Position numbers and translations under genes: made by a program
Part shown: positions 35,259-45,269 of the stretch, piece by piece
Numbering within the stretch: position 1 is the first letter of the stretch
Layout of the letters: each line of letters begins with the position of its first letter
Source of the DNA: Periconia sp. R9002
Lineage: Eukaryota > Ascomycota > Dothideomycetes > Pleosporales > Periconiaceae
Length of the DNA: 64,000 nucleotides
Assembly (NCBI GenBank): GCA_023627715.1
Contig: JAMAHW010000057.1
Span: forward strand, 42,612-106,611
Direction: 5' to 3'
Notes under the pieces: model-generated
The model's database searches: none
Told to the model about the DNA's origin: nothing
Seen by the model: the letters and a program-made list of their open reading frames with translations, nothing else

Positions 35259-36508
35259 ATGTCGCCGCCTCCTCCCATCCTGCCAGATCCCGGACCAGAT
35301 ATAGATAGAGGTCCGAACGTAGCCGCCGTGTATATCACCGGGTGCATAATATCCTTCATCTTCGTATCTCTCCGCTTCTGGGCTCGTTTCCGGATCCATG
35401 GTATCGGCATTGACGACTGGTGCATGCTTGCGACTTGGGTACGTACAATACCTCTCCCCTATCAAACGCACACAACACTTACACAACGACCCCAGGTCCC
35501 ATTCGTGCCCCTCACGGCTCTAGTAAGCCAGCTTTCATTCCACGGCGGGTTGCGACATGCGTTCTACCTCGCCAAAGAAGACCCCAAGGTATTGAGCTAC
35601 CTGACCCGGAAAAACTGGATCGCGCAACCGTTTGCGATTTTCAGCTTGGGGATGGGGAAGATTGCGTTTGCGTTCCTGCTGGTGCGGTTGCTGGATCGTG
35701 CGGCGCATAAGCGGAAGTTTTTGGTGTATGGACTTGTTGTTTGGACGGCGGTGAATACGGTTATCATGATTGTTTTTACGTTTGCGCAGTGTAGGGATGT
35801 CAGGGCGTTGTGGTTGCCGGATGTCAAGGCTACGACGAAGTGCTGGGATCCCAACGTTCAGGCCGATGTTTCCATTTATGGCTCCAGTGAGTTTTTTTTT
35901 CGGGGAGTAGTGAGGGTTCTAGGCTCGATACTGACTCTGTAACAGGTTCATTCTGTCTCGTGGATTTCGTGCTCGCCTCCATGCCCCTCACATTGATCTG
36001 GCACCTGAAATTAGACATGAAGCGGAAAATCGGGCTTGCGTTCCTGCTTGGTTGCGGTGCTTTGTAAGACTATCTTTCTTCGGTGTGTGTACGCTACTGA
36101 CGTCTGAATCAAGGACGGGAATCTGCGCCGCTGTAAAGACAAGCACGTTAGTATCTCTTTCGTCGCGTTCGGATTTTACATGGGAAACATACGATTTATG
36201 GATCTGGACCGGGTACGTCAGATTCAACACCTCCCACAATTATGTGTACTGACAGGCGCATCATTCAAAGAATAGAGATTGTGCTCTTGATCGTGTGCGG
36301 CTCGATACCCACGCTCAAACCTCTCTATGATAGAGCGGTGGGAAAGAGGGCGTCTACATTGGCGCATCCGTCATACGAACTTTCAGAGAGGGAATCTTCT
36401 AGGCAGAGCAGAAAAGTCGCGCATGAAGTTGCGCTCACTGATCTCCCCAAGGCGATGGCCATGACGAGAAGTGAATCGGGGGAGTACATCTTGCGATCTG
36501 AAGCTTAA
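35259..36508 (+). CDS. Second fungal rhodopsin-type integral membrane protein
   Basis: Five exons: 35259-35438, 35496-35886, 35946-36063, 36114-36212 and 36256-36508, phases consistent, 346 residues. Introns are 57, 59, 50 and 43 nt. Intron 1 has no stop and is a multiple of three, so its retention would insert 19 residues (VRTIPLPYQTH...). Seven-helix family signs: VYITGCIISFIFVSLRFWAR with FRIHGIGIDDW, HAFYLAKEDPKVLSYLTRKN, WIAQPFAIFSLGMGKIAFAF, SSFCLVDFVLASMPLTLIWHLKLD, GICAAVKTS and CGSIPTLKPLYDRA, followed by a polar cytosolic tail. It belongs to the same broad family as the gene at 9.6-11.0 kb but is a distant relative, not a local duplicate. Ligand and role are unknown; some relatives act in surface sensing in pathogens (family knowledge). 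The next gene upstream is the methyltransferase relic. Confidence 0.9.
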
Positions 36509-36810
36509 GCGATACGTTGCGAAACTGGAGAGGATATTTTTAGTAGATTTTACATCGCCTTCCCATGTATATACAATCAAATGTCAATCTTTACATATTG
36601 TTGTTCTATGATTTGTTACTTTTCAACTCAGCGTTCGGGACCATAGGACAGCGTATACGTACTATTCCAAGTGCCTACAACTCATCACAACTCATCGACG
36701 ACAGCGTTTCGCACTCGCGCTGTACTTTTCATAAAGTGCACCGCATTCAAAGGCTTGTGAAGCACCTTGCATCCCAAGTCTAGTCAGTGCTGAAGATACG
36801 TGAGTCCTGA

Positions 36811-36870
36811 TGCAGGATGCTTATGTGAGGTTATGCAGCGCTGCAGGATTTTATGTAAGCATCCACCAAC
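36811..36870. repeat. Short MITE-like element, copy 1
   Basis: Begins TGCAGGATGCTTATGTGAGG, has an internal GCAGCGCTGCAGGATT, and ends TATGTAAGCATCCACC. The ends GGATGCTTA and TAAGCATCC are perfect inverted repeats. The same ends occur in the copies at 42441-42516 and 45032-45103. Confidence 0.7.
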
Positions 36871-37565
36871 GAAGAAATATCATCGTACAGTGAAGCCTAG
36901 GTACAGTATCGCTAGTTAGAACAAAAATCTTTATTGATATGATCAATTTCGAGTTTTTTTAGGGGTGGTTGCTTGCTTGTTTGCGATGAAAAAGCGGCGC
37001 ATCGCGGTCTTCAATGCAGGCTAGAGCCAGTGATCCGCCCCCAAGAAGTACGGTCAACTAGGTCTGTATTTCACTGCAGACACCGCTCTTGTCAAGCACA
37101 CGAAGTGGGAGCTTAGGTGTATGTGAACACATTTGTGTTTTCGAATGACTGTCAAATGATTGCCTAATCCCTAACCTTCTTGCGGGAGTTGGATGCGGCG
37201 TATCGTGGCGGGGTTGCATGGCTGGACAACCTGAGTCGACTACATTGTATCACCGAGCGAGATGGATCAAGTGAGATGGTGATATCATAGTCACGCGTTC
37301 CCATATCTCCTTGTAGGTGAAGGACGATTGCGGCGCGGATTCTAGCCAGACCTTGGTTGACGACCAGGAAATGTAGACAGAGCGTTGTGGTGGCTATGTG
37401 TTCATGTTGGGCTGACTGTGTATGCTTATAAGCACTTTCTTAAAGGTAGTGTAAGATTTGTGTCATTCTCTTGCTTCCTAACCTGGTATCCAGCAGCGTT
37501 GAGAGGGAAAATGAGGCCTTGTCGTGTATGCAGTTGAGAAATCCTCATCCTCGAACTTGGAGTTG

Positions 37566-37612
37566 AGCGCTGCAGGATGCTTATGTAAAAGCCTGCCGCG
37601 CCACAGCCTTTT
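37566..37612. repeat. Partial copy of the same element
   Basis: GCGCTGCAGGATGCTTATGT followed by AAAAGCCTGCCGCGCCAC. Only one terminus is present. Confidence 0.6.
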
Positions 37613-38635
37613 CCATTCACCTATCTTACCATTTAACGCTTAATTATCGGACAAGCAAAACTGCTAGTTTATTAGCTAGATAGTAATACCTTTCGAAATA
37701 ATTTATTTTACGAGAAGCAGATGTCGTAAAACATATGTACAAGGAACTCGATAGGGCTCATATTAGCATCTGCATTCGTTCGGTTCACCCTGAATATTAC
37801 GTTTAGACCAACGGCGCATCATTTCAGACCTTGATTGAGGTTTCCCAACCTTCTCGTTATTTCTCTCCTATTCCGCTGCCACTTGTCGCTTGCAACACCT
37901 TTGCTGGCGACGAATGCTGTTGGATGTTCCGTGTCAAGCGGAAGCAAGGCCCCTTGGACCAGAGCAGGGGAGCTCTCCCCTTCAACTTTGCCCCCATCTA
38001 GGGAGCGAACACTGTGAAAACTGTAAAATAATTGTCGCAGAGTATTGTGAGCGAGCACCATTGCTGCAAAAGCATTATCTATCCATATTCTCCTCGAATG
38101 GTAATGATGCATTGACAAAAAATCGCACCGTTCGCGCGCTTCATCCACGCACCCACGCACGCCCAACATCACAGCTCGCGCAGCCCATTGTTCCTTGCGC
38201 CTTGGATGTGTACCGCTAGCTTCGGAACCGGGCTCAGCGCGATGAGCATGCCGTGTTAAGGAGCGACCGTTGTTGCTTGGTTAGGCCGGGCTGAGTCCTG
38301 CATTTCCGCATGAGCAACAGAGCGCTACGCCGAGGACCTGGCGAGAACCACCCCTCGCCCCCCTCTGCAAAGGACATCGCGACCTCCATCCGGCCAGTCC
38401 AAAACTTCTGCTCTTTGCTTTCTTTCCTTGCTCTCTCATCGCTTCGTCGCAGTCGCGCTGCCCCAAGCGGGACGCCGAACCGGAATCGGGATCGAACACA
38501 CCATCAATCACTGAACGCGAAGTCCGTGGTATTCGCCGTAGTTGGTCAACGGTATACGTGCACGAAACAGAATATACTAATGCCGTGGGTTGGATGCGAA
38601 AAGGCCTAAGGGGATGCCTATGTGGAAGACTAGTA

Positions 38636-38724
38636 GCGCTGCAGGATTCTGTATGTGCTGCTGCAAGATGTTCTTGCTTACTAAAAATCCTGTAGCGAAG
38701 TCTTACGTAAGAACCCTGCAGCGC
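38636..38724. repeat. Diverged inverted-repeat element with CTGCAG core
   Basis: The left end GCGCTGCAGGATTCT and the right end AGAACCCTGCAGCGC are near-perfect inverted repeats about 89 bp apart (outer limits). It contains further CTGCTGCAAGAT and AATCCTGTAGCG variants of the core. Confidence 0.65.
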
Positions 38725-39240
38725 CACGTACTTTCTTGTATAGGTCCCGCGTAGTATAATCGCGGCTCATAGATGGTTCCGCGAAAATACAAACACGATG
38801 AGGCATCTGCAGGATTAATCCTTGGGTTCCTCTGCACGTTTTTCTCGAGCTTCGCGCGCCCTTTTGATGAGGTTGTCCAAATCGTCCAGGTACTTTGCGG
38901 CTGCGGGCTCTTGCTTGGTACGCAAACCGGAGAAGATGAGGGATTAGGGGTATTCTGTGGAACCTAGTACATTGAGAATAAATCCTATACTTGTGCTTCG
39001 TCGAAAATGCTATTGGGATTTGCGCTGTTCGGTCTTCTCGGACGAGGCTATGAATTGAATGAATTGAATTTGATCCTCACAGAGTATCGCTACCCTGGGT
39101 ATCGACATAGGTGGAGGGGGGGTACACAGGTTCTGAGATATATTTTCACTGTGTCGACTGCCTAGTACTCTAGCCACCTGGTATATGACCTCCCAACGTG
39201 TTACGTTCCTCAAGCTATCAATCAACTAAGCTTAGATCTT

Positions 39241-39775
39241 GAGGGCTGCAGGCTTTTTTGTGTGGCTGCACGAATTATGGCATACAGCTAGGTTCCCTTA
39301 TACGGCTGCATGATTTGTATGGGTGCAAGATTCTTGTACATTGGTAGCTGCAGGATTTCTTGGAATGGCTACAGCATTTTTGGTATGGCTACAGCATTTT
39401 TAGTAGGGCATTTTAGTATAGCTGCAGGTTTTTTGTATTGCTGCAGGTTTTTTGTATTGCTGCAGGTTTTTTGTATTGCTGCAGGTTTTTTGTATTGCGG
39501 CAGGTTTTTTATATTGCTGCGGGTTTTTTGTATTGCCGCAGGTTTTTTGTATTGCCGCAGGTTTTTTGTATTGCTGCGGGTTTTTTGTATTGCCGCAGGG
39601 TTTTAGTAAGGCTACAGGATTCTTTGTGTAATAGTAGGACTGCACCATTCTTGTATGGTAGCAGCGTTTTTGTATGGCTGCAGGGTTCTTATATGGCTGC
39701 GGGTGTTTGTATCGCTGCAGGATATTTGTATTGCTGCAGGATTTTTGTACAGCTGCAGGATCTCAAAAAGGAAAT
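39241..39775. repeat. CTGCAG-core minisatellite with a 19-bp unit
   Basis: The unit GCTGCAGGTTTTTTGTATT starts at 39421, 39440, 39459, 39478, 39497, 39516, 39535, 39554, 39573 and 39592, giving nine exact 19-bp periods. Variants differ at the second to sixth base (GCGGCAGG, GCCGCAGG, GCTGCGGG). Degenerate units flank it from about 39245 to 39770, such as GCTACAGCATTTTTGGTATG. Because 19 is not a multiple of three, the array is open in several frames and yields artefactual Cys/Phe/Leu-rich proteins on the plus strand and Asn/Lys-rich ones on the minus strand. Confidence 0.92.
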
Positions 39776-42373
39776 GCGCGATACCATCCATTCCAATCAA
39801 TATCCAGGCCCGCTTCAACTTGTATGCATTCATCATTTAATATAGACAAATGCTTTTTACATTTTCTCTTTTTCAACGAAGAATTTCCTCTGACGGCGTC
39901 GTATCCTTTGCGGACACCACCCGTGAATTCGCCATCTCTGAAACCTTCGTTTCTGCTACGCACTGCGAATCAGGGGTACTAAGACATCTCTTTGTCCAGG
40001 CGAAAACTGAAATCTCGCAGTCGTCTCTGTTAATGAAGTCAACAATTTGAAGAGCGCAACAACGTTCGATTGCTCTACAACAGCCAGTGTCTATCTACCC
40101 TGGAGGACCGATAGAAACCCCCTCAATCACTCCCGCGAGGAACTGTACATGGACATGCAGCTCACATTCCTACCCTCTCATCGTAGCCGTCACATGTACT
40201 CTCTCTCTCCACCTAATCCGCTCTAGCCAGAGCCTGAATAGCGCTCAATTTATCATCGCCGTGGACTTGAAACTTCGCATCATCTCCCAGCATCAGCCTA
40301 ACCCCCCACCCCATGACGCCTCTATGTCGCTTATGGGACATCGTTAGACGGTATCGTTGGTATTGTGTCCTATCATCGATGTGCGACAACAGGTTCTCTG
40401 AATTGCGTCAACAGTATTCTAGCAAAAGCAGAAAAAGAAGGCACTTACTCAGAATCTTGGCCCTGACATGATCTTGAATGATAACTGGTTCGCGGTTGGA
40501 TGCTAGCTCGTTGAGTTTCGTGCCGAGATCCGTTTGAATGTCTTCATCGGTGACCATTTCGAATTGTGAACTTCTTGTGAAAGCGAGTTCCCGGTCGCAC
40601 GCTCGATCAACGAACGCAAAAGAGGAAAAGAGGGAAAGAGAAAAGGAAAACCTCCCGGTCGACGGGGAAAAAGAGACGCGCCAGGCGTATAAAAGACTGT
40701 GAAACGACAGTGATTGACACTGAACGTGTAGAATGCAAACCAAACGGCGTAAGTTTGCTGTTGCGAATATCTTGTCTCTTTGTAATTGTTGATCGATCTG
40801 ATTCTCCTTCCCTCCATGCCATACGAAGGAAGAGGCCGAATTTATACACCTCCAAGCCCTTCATCGTGGAAAGAGTACGTGCGAGACAGTTGGGGAGCAT
40901 TGATGCTCTTGCGCTGCAGCCACGTTTGCATCTCAGGCCTGAGAACGAATCGCTTCGTCTTTGTCTCACACTGTCGTTTGTTGTCTCCATACCAGCCATG
41001 GAAAAGATTGGGTCGCTTTCAAGACACTTGTTTGTCTTTTCTCAGACGCTGTGGGCTTGAGGGGTTCGCGGAGTTTCGGGGAACGTGCACGGCGATTGGA
41101 TTGGGTTTGACTACTGGCACGTGTGGGTTGGAGGGAAGTCGGCGGTGAGAAACGAGAGGAAGAAAGGACTTCTCTGTGGAAGCGGTTTGACGTACACGTT
41201 TGACACTGTCGTGGGAAGTGTGCAGAATGTGGTACGCGCGAAAGGAAGGGAGTTCCGCTGAAAACTGCTGGTTTGCGTAATACACAGTTCGCTTGGTTTG
41301 TTCGCTCCTAATGTTCATCATGCCTGGAGCATTGGAAGCATTTGGATCGATAGCAGCCATTCCCAGAAAATAACGATGGCAACCTGGAAGTCAAGAAGGG
41401 GTTTCGGAAAGTCGGTAACCCGTTCAGTGAACGGGTAAAGCACGAGGTCTTAAGTTAACTGTTGAGACTCATCGAAAGTTGCGAGGACTTTTGGCTCACT
41501 CCAATTGCCTGATTAGGAAATTTCGGGAGTTTGTTGATTGCAGTGCTTGTAAACACTGTGATATACGAGGAATCGTGGTTACACTACTCTCAAAGTTGGG
41601 TGTTGAAATCCAAACTACACCCTTGCCACACCCATCATAGCAACACCTAGTCTCCGACTCTTCTTATCGCGTCAAAAGCCAAACGCCCTTAGGCGCATGT
41701 ACTTTCAGTACAGCTCCAGCGGTATCCTTGATCGCGATTTCTGTGTCAACATGCATTTGTCTTGCCCCCGTGAGAATACCCAAGCCTGAACGAAGGTGAC
41801 TGGCTAACAGGATAATTGTTCACCATCACCGCAAAACCCATTCCCTGACGTATCGGCAATCGTTCCTCCTCAGTCGAATATGCTGAGCTGTCAACGCTCG
41901 TTCATGCTCTACATCGACGCGATTGATCCAGGATTCGGGCGACAGCTGTGTCGTTCGATTCGATAGCGACGCGTCTTGCCAGAACGGGACTCATATGCTC
42001 GACACTTCAACTAGAGGAGATGATGAGAGGGCAGATTTGACCATTCGTCGTTCTTCTTACGTTCCTGATTGCGGAAAGGGATTATGGTTGGGTGGTGGGG
42101 TGGTCGGACACCCAGTGTAAACTTCAATATACTCCCACATTCGGATAATTCAAAACTCGTGTGTATTGGGGATTGTCGAGGCTCTGCCGCACGGTCGTGT
42201 TCCTATTTGTTACACCATGTAAATACACCGGAGGGCATTGAAGGCTTAGCAGTGAACCATTGGCAGGTACAAGAACTCCCGAGGGAATCGCCGCATCCAA
42301 GGAATCACCACATTCCCTCATCGCCGCAACGGTACAACTTTGCGGCAAAAAAAAAAAAAAAAACATATGCGAT
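39776..42373. other. Intergenic; weak coding signals only
   Basis: No supported gene. Two frame starts on the minus strand look slightly protein-like, at 40557 (MVTDEDIQTDLGTKLNELAS) and 41360 (MAAIDPNASNAPGMMNIRSE), but I could not build a spliced model with a consistent frame or recognise a family. A TATAAAAG lies at about 40688-40695 on the plus strand. Confidence 0.45.
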
Positions 42374-42448
42374 GCAGAATTTCACATCATGTCAAAGTTC
42401 ATAGATTTCGACATGCTGAGTTGGTGGTGGTACAGGATATCGCTGCAG
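42374..42448 (+). repeat. Direct repeat pair member A1
   Basis: CAGAATTTCACATCATGTCA to CGCTGCAGG. It is repeated at 42592-42662 with about 85 per cent identity. Each copy is preceded by a poly-A run and GGCAAAAA, which suggests that a longer unit was duplicated. Confidence 0.75.
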
Positions 42449-42516
42449 GATGCTTAGGAACGTAAAACTAAGTGGCGCCGCGGGTTTTACATACCTACCT
42501 ATGTAAGCATCCACCA
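42441..42516 (-). repeat. Short MITE-like element, copy 2
   Basis: Read on the minus strand it starts GGTGGATGCTTACATAGG and ends CCTAAGCATCCTGCAGCG. It matches the copy at 45032-45103 over nearly its whole length (about 72-76 bp) in the opposite orientation. Confidence 0.8.
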
Positions 42517-42591
42517 CCCTCACTGAGGCTAAAGGAACAACCAGTTGACGGCACAACTGCGCGACTATTCACGGCAAAAAAAACACACACA

Positions 42592-42662
42592 CAGAATTTC
42601 ACATTGTGTCGAAGTTCACGGATTTCGGCATGCTGAGTTGGTGGTGCAGGAAATCGCTGCAG
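42592..42662 (+). repeat. Direct repeat pair member A2
   Basis: CAGAATTTCACATTGTGTCG to AAATCGCTGCAG, the second copy of the unit at 42374-42448. Confidence 0.75.
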
Positions 42663-42701
42663 TGGAGAGCGTTGGAGAGTGCAGCGATGGTGAACGTTGT
42701 G

Positions 42702-42800
42702 ATGGCATGGGATTTGAACCGCCATGTTTTTCATCAGATTGCAAGATCTTGATGGCGGAGAAATGAATCGTAAGGGTGTTCAAGACGGCGCAAACCATTC
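42702..42800 (+). repeat. Direct repeat pair member B1
   Basis: GATGGCATGGGATTTGAACC onward through GATCTTGATGGCGGAG and GGTGTTCAAGACGGCG. The second copy is at 42989-43091. The TGGGATTTGAACC piece resembles a tRNA 3' half in reverse, but no tRNA can be folded. Confidence 0.75.
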
Positions 42801-42818
42801 ATGATGCTTTGTGAGCAA

Positions 42819-42980
42819 AATCTTGTAACCACTGGAAACATCCTGTAGCCAGCAAACAAAAATCCTGCAACCACTGAAAACGTCCTGCAGCCAGTCAACT
42901 AAAGTCCTGCAACCAGCAAACAGAGATCCTGTAGCCAGTAGACAAGAATCCTGCACCTTCCCATCGAAATCCTGCAGCGC
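42819..42980 (-). repeat. CTGCAG-core degenerate array, first block
   Basis: About eight units of 20-22 bp, consensus ATCCTGCAACCAGCAAACAA. It is the reverse complement of the unit type in the 39.4-kb array (core AAACAAAAATCCTGCAGC against GCTGCAGGTTTTTTGTATT), so the two arrays lie in opposite orientation. Confidence 0.8.
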
Positions 42981-42988
42981 TTCAAAAT

Positions 42989-43091
42989 GTGGCGTGGGAT
43001 TTGAAACGCTACGGTTTTGACCAGATTAGCGATCTTGATGGCAAGGGAACGAATCGAAATGGTGTTCAAGACGGCGGAGACCATTCCTGAG
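42989..43091 (+). repeat. Direct repeat pair member B2
   Basis: GTGGCGTGGGATTTGAAACG through GGTGTTCAAGACGGCGGAGA; the second copy of 42702-42800. It lies between the two blocks of the degenerate array, so array and unit B were duplicated together. Confidence 0.75.
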
Positions 43092-43098
43092 ACTGTTA

Positions 43099-43225
43099 GT
43101 AAAAATCCTGCAACCAGTAAACAGATATCCTGCACCCACCGAAACATCCTGCAGCCAGCAAACAGGAACCCTGCAGCCAGCACGCAGAAGTCCTGCAACC
43201 ACCGAAATATCTTGTAACTTCGCAT
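43099..43225 (-). repeat. CTGCAG-core degenerate array, second block
   Basis: Five to six units such as ATCCTGCAGCCAGCAAACAG and ACCCTGCAGCCAGCACGCAG. Same unit as the first block. Further scattered cores (CCTGCAACC, CTGCAGCGCTTCAACATG, CTGCAGCGCGAC) continue to about 43810. Confidence 0.8.
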
Positions 43226-44502
43226 CGAAATATAGCCAACACTCCCGCCTGGGCGTGCCATATCCCACACCATCCGATTCTTACTTGCTCGGACTGTGCA
43301 CGGGTGCTTTGTCCGCAGATGAAGGTGAAAGGAAAAAAGTAACCGCGCATGCTTGGCTCAAGGATGCGGCCGGCGTACGTGTATGGACCGAGGGGACTGT
43401 CTGCAGCGCTTCAACATGTCAGGAACCCTGCAACCATATCAGTAAGAAATGCTGCAGCCTAAAAACAAGATATCCTGCAACCCAGCGACGAAAGCCTTCA
43501 ACGCACCGCTCTAATGGGTGCAGCATCCTCAATGGCAGAGAATGAAAGGTATTCCGCGGCGGGAACGAGGGAACAAGAGATCCTGCAGCGCGGCGAGGTC
43601 AGAAACCCTACATCGTGGCAGCAATATCTCGGAGCCAGGCAACAGATTCCGCAGCGCGACACCAACATATCCCGCACCGAAGGGAACACGCGTTCTTCCT
43701 TGTGGCACCGCTCGATGGGAACAGCATCGTCAATTGTGAAGAGTGGAACGGTGGCATGCAGCGCTGCGACGTGTCGGAAATACTGCAGCGCGACAGAACC
43801 AGACTCAACACCGTGGCAGCAACATTACGGGGTTTGTTGAGGGGATGGGCAGGCGCTAGGTGTGCGACCTTCTTTGCTGTCGATGTCGACGGATTCTTGG
43901 GCGAGGTCGGCTGAGAGGTACTGTTGAAGTAGTTGTTTGTTGTGGCGTTGAAGGCGACCTGGAAAGGCTGGCTGACAAGAATCAAAGTCTAGATCACATG
44001 AACGCCTGTGGAAGTTACATTAAGAGGGTGCGGTTGACACACCTTCCCAACCCTCGAAATGACGTCATCCAGCAATAACCACCAACGAGACACACATTCT
44101 TCCTCCACGCACCGCTCAGACATGAGCAAGCACCGTCAATGAAAAGAGTGAAGAGGTTGTGGACCAGCAAAAATTGCCCCGCCTAGATGCCGCGAAGGCA
44201 GCTAGTAGAATCTCCAATCCGCGCTGTGCAATGCAGTCGAAGATTCCAGATCCCCATATGCTTGAGCATGGGCGATCGCAAGAAGGTAAGTATGAGGAAG
44301 AAAGTAGGAGCCCGAGGTGCGCGCAGTTTATATACCTGCTAGCGCGGCGCTAGGCGGATTGGTTTTTCCGGTGAAGCCGAGGTTAGTCCGGTCACGTGCC
44401 GCTGGTGCCTGGCGCACGGAGGCGGGAGAGTCGTGTGCGTTCTTGGGCTGGGTATGGTGGAGTGGAGCGGCTCTTGTGGCAGGTTTTGATTGGGTACAGT
44501 AG
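43226..44502. other. Repeat-derived sequence without supported gene
   Basis: Contains isolated CTGCAGCG cores and a weakly repeated module (GGGTGCAGCATCCTCAATGG near 43517, GGGAACAGCATCGTCAATTG near 43718, each followed by a GAGAATGAAAGG or GAGTGGAACGG variant). No coding region is supported. Confidence 0.5.
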
Positions 44503-44600
44503 AAGAGCTCCTCGCGCAGGCTAAAGATTGCAGTGAAGGAGGCTCTGCTCACATCGAGCGCGATGTGAGCAGAGCCTCCTTCACTGCAATCGATGTGCGC
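44503..44600. repeat. Perfect palindrome, 31-bp arms and 4-nt loop
   Basis: Left arm 44526-44556 (GATTGCAGTGAAGGAGGCTC then TGCTCACATCG), loop AGCG at 44557-44560, right arm 44561-44591, the exact reverse complement. Just left of it is GAGCTCCTCGCGCAGGCTAA, the same sequence that begins the long element copy at about 45281. Such a perfect long hairpin is recent or kept by selection, since it has no mismatch. Confidence 0.93.
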
Positions 44601-44782
44601 TCCCCGGAGAGTTACGGCGGGCAATACCCTAAGCTAGACGCTAAACTAAAATTGGGATTAAACACTACACAACTTCGACACAATTCACGGCGTTGAACAT
44701 AATGAACTCAGCTCTTTGGCCTATGCCACAACTTTAAGTCGTAAAATACTATCAATATGACTTGATTGCCGTGAATGGTGGT

Positions 44783-44840
44783 TGCGCAGTTGTGCCGTTG
44801 TGCCGTTGTGCCGTTGTGCCGTTGTGCCGTTGTGCCGTTG
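44783..44840. repeat. (TTGTGCCG)n 9-bp-type tandem repeat
   Basis: About six tandem copies of GTTGTGCCG from around 44785 to 44840, then GTTGTGGCGATGCGGCGATG. Confidence 0.85.
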
Positions 44841-44879
44841 TGGCGATGCGGCGATGCGAGAATTGCCATGTATGGAAGA

Positions 44880-45103
44880 GCTTATCTGGCTCCTCGTGTG
44901 GGCTCAAGATTGCAGTGAAATTTCGTTATCCGCACCTTCAGACCGATCGTTACACTGATGTTTCCTTTTGACACTCAAAACACTGCCGCAGTTCTCAGCT
45001 ACATTTTATATGGGGTATAGGTGGCTCCTCAGGTGGATGCTTACCTAGGTATGTAAACCTGCAGCGCTTCGTACTTTTACGTTCCTAAGCATCCTGCAGC
45101 GAT
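44880..45103 (+). repeat. Long repeat element, copy A (includes MITE-like end)
   Basis: Order: GGCTCCTCGTGTGGGCTCAA, AGATTGCAGTGAA, GACCGATCGTTACACTGATG, CTTTTGACACTCAAAACACT with GCCGCAG, GGCTCCTCAGGTGGATGCTT, CTTCGTACTTTTACGTTCCT, and TAAGCATCCTGCAGCG at the right end (45032-45103 is the short element itself). The same modules in the same order make copy B at 45270-45550. No open frame of use is present, so the element is non-autonomous or dead. Confidence 0.8.
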
Positions 45104-45211
45104 TTGAGCAAACACATTGCGACGCGATAACAAATGATTGATCAGAGAGGCGGCGGCTCTTCATTCAAATGTTGCATTCTTTAGCCCCGCTGTGGAAGAG
45201 ATACTCCTTTG

Positions 45212-45245
45212 CAGGTGGATGCATGTGTAAAAGTCCTTTCTGCGC
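45212..45245 (+). repeat. Fragment of the MITE-like end
   Basis: GCAGGTGGATGCATGTGTAA followed by AAGTCCTTTCTGCGC, a diverged left end only. Confidence 0.5.
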
Positions 45246-45269
45246 ATTTCCCGATCAGGCATGTTTTTG

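Larger units (their letters stand above)
36509..39240. other. Intergenic with scattered CTGCAG-core elements
   Basis: No gene supported. Apart from the three element copies listed separately, it is unique AT/GC-balanced sequence with short frames only. Confidence 0.55.

Noticed and set aside
39310..39845. Cys/Phe-rich proteins translated from the 39.4-kb array
   Set aside because: They are direct translations of the 19-bp repeat, open in several frames because the unit lacks stops in them. No flanking coding signal.
40408..41360. Small minus-strand gene starting at 40557 or 41360
   Set aside because: The first residues look plausible, but no spliced continuation in frame, no family resemblance, and the region sits beside repeats. 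Left as unresolved.
42700..42730. tRNA-like TGGGATTTGAACC segment
   Set aside because: It resembles a T-arm/3' half in reverse, but no acceptor, D or anticodon arm can be paired around it, and the second copy at 42994 has changed bases.
42899..43273. 124-residue minus-strand frame with WLQDFC/VAGFL repeats
   Set aside because: It is the translation of the degenerate CTGCAG array and its flanks, like the frames at 39.4 kb. A real repeat protein would need the frame kept, but units vary between 20 and 22 bp.
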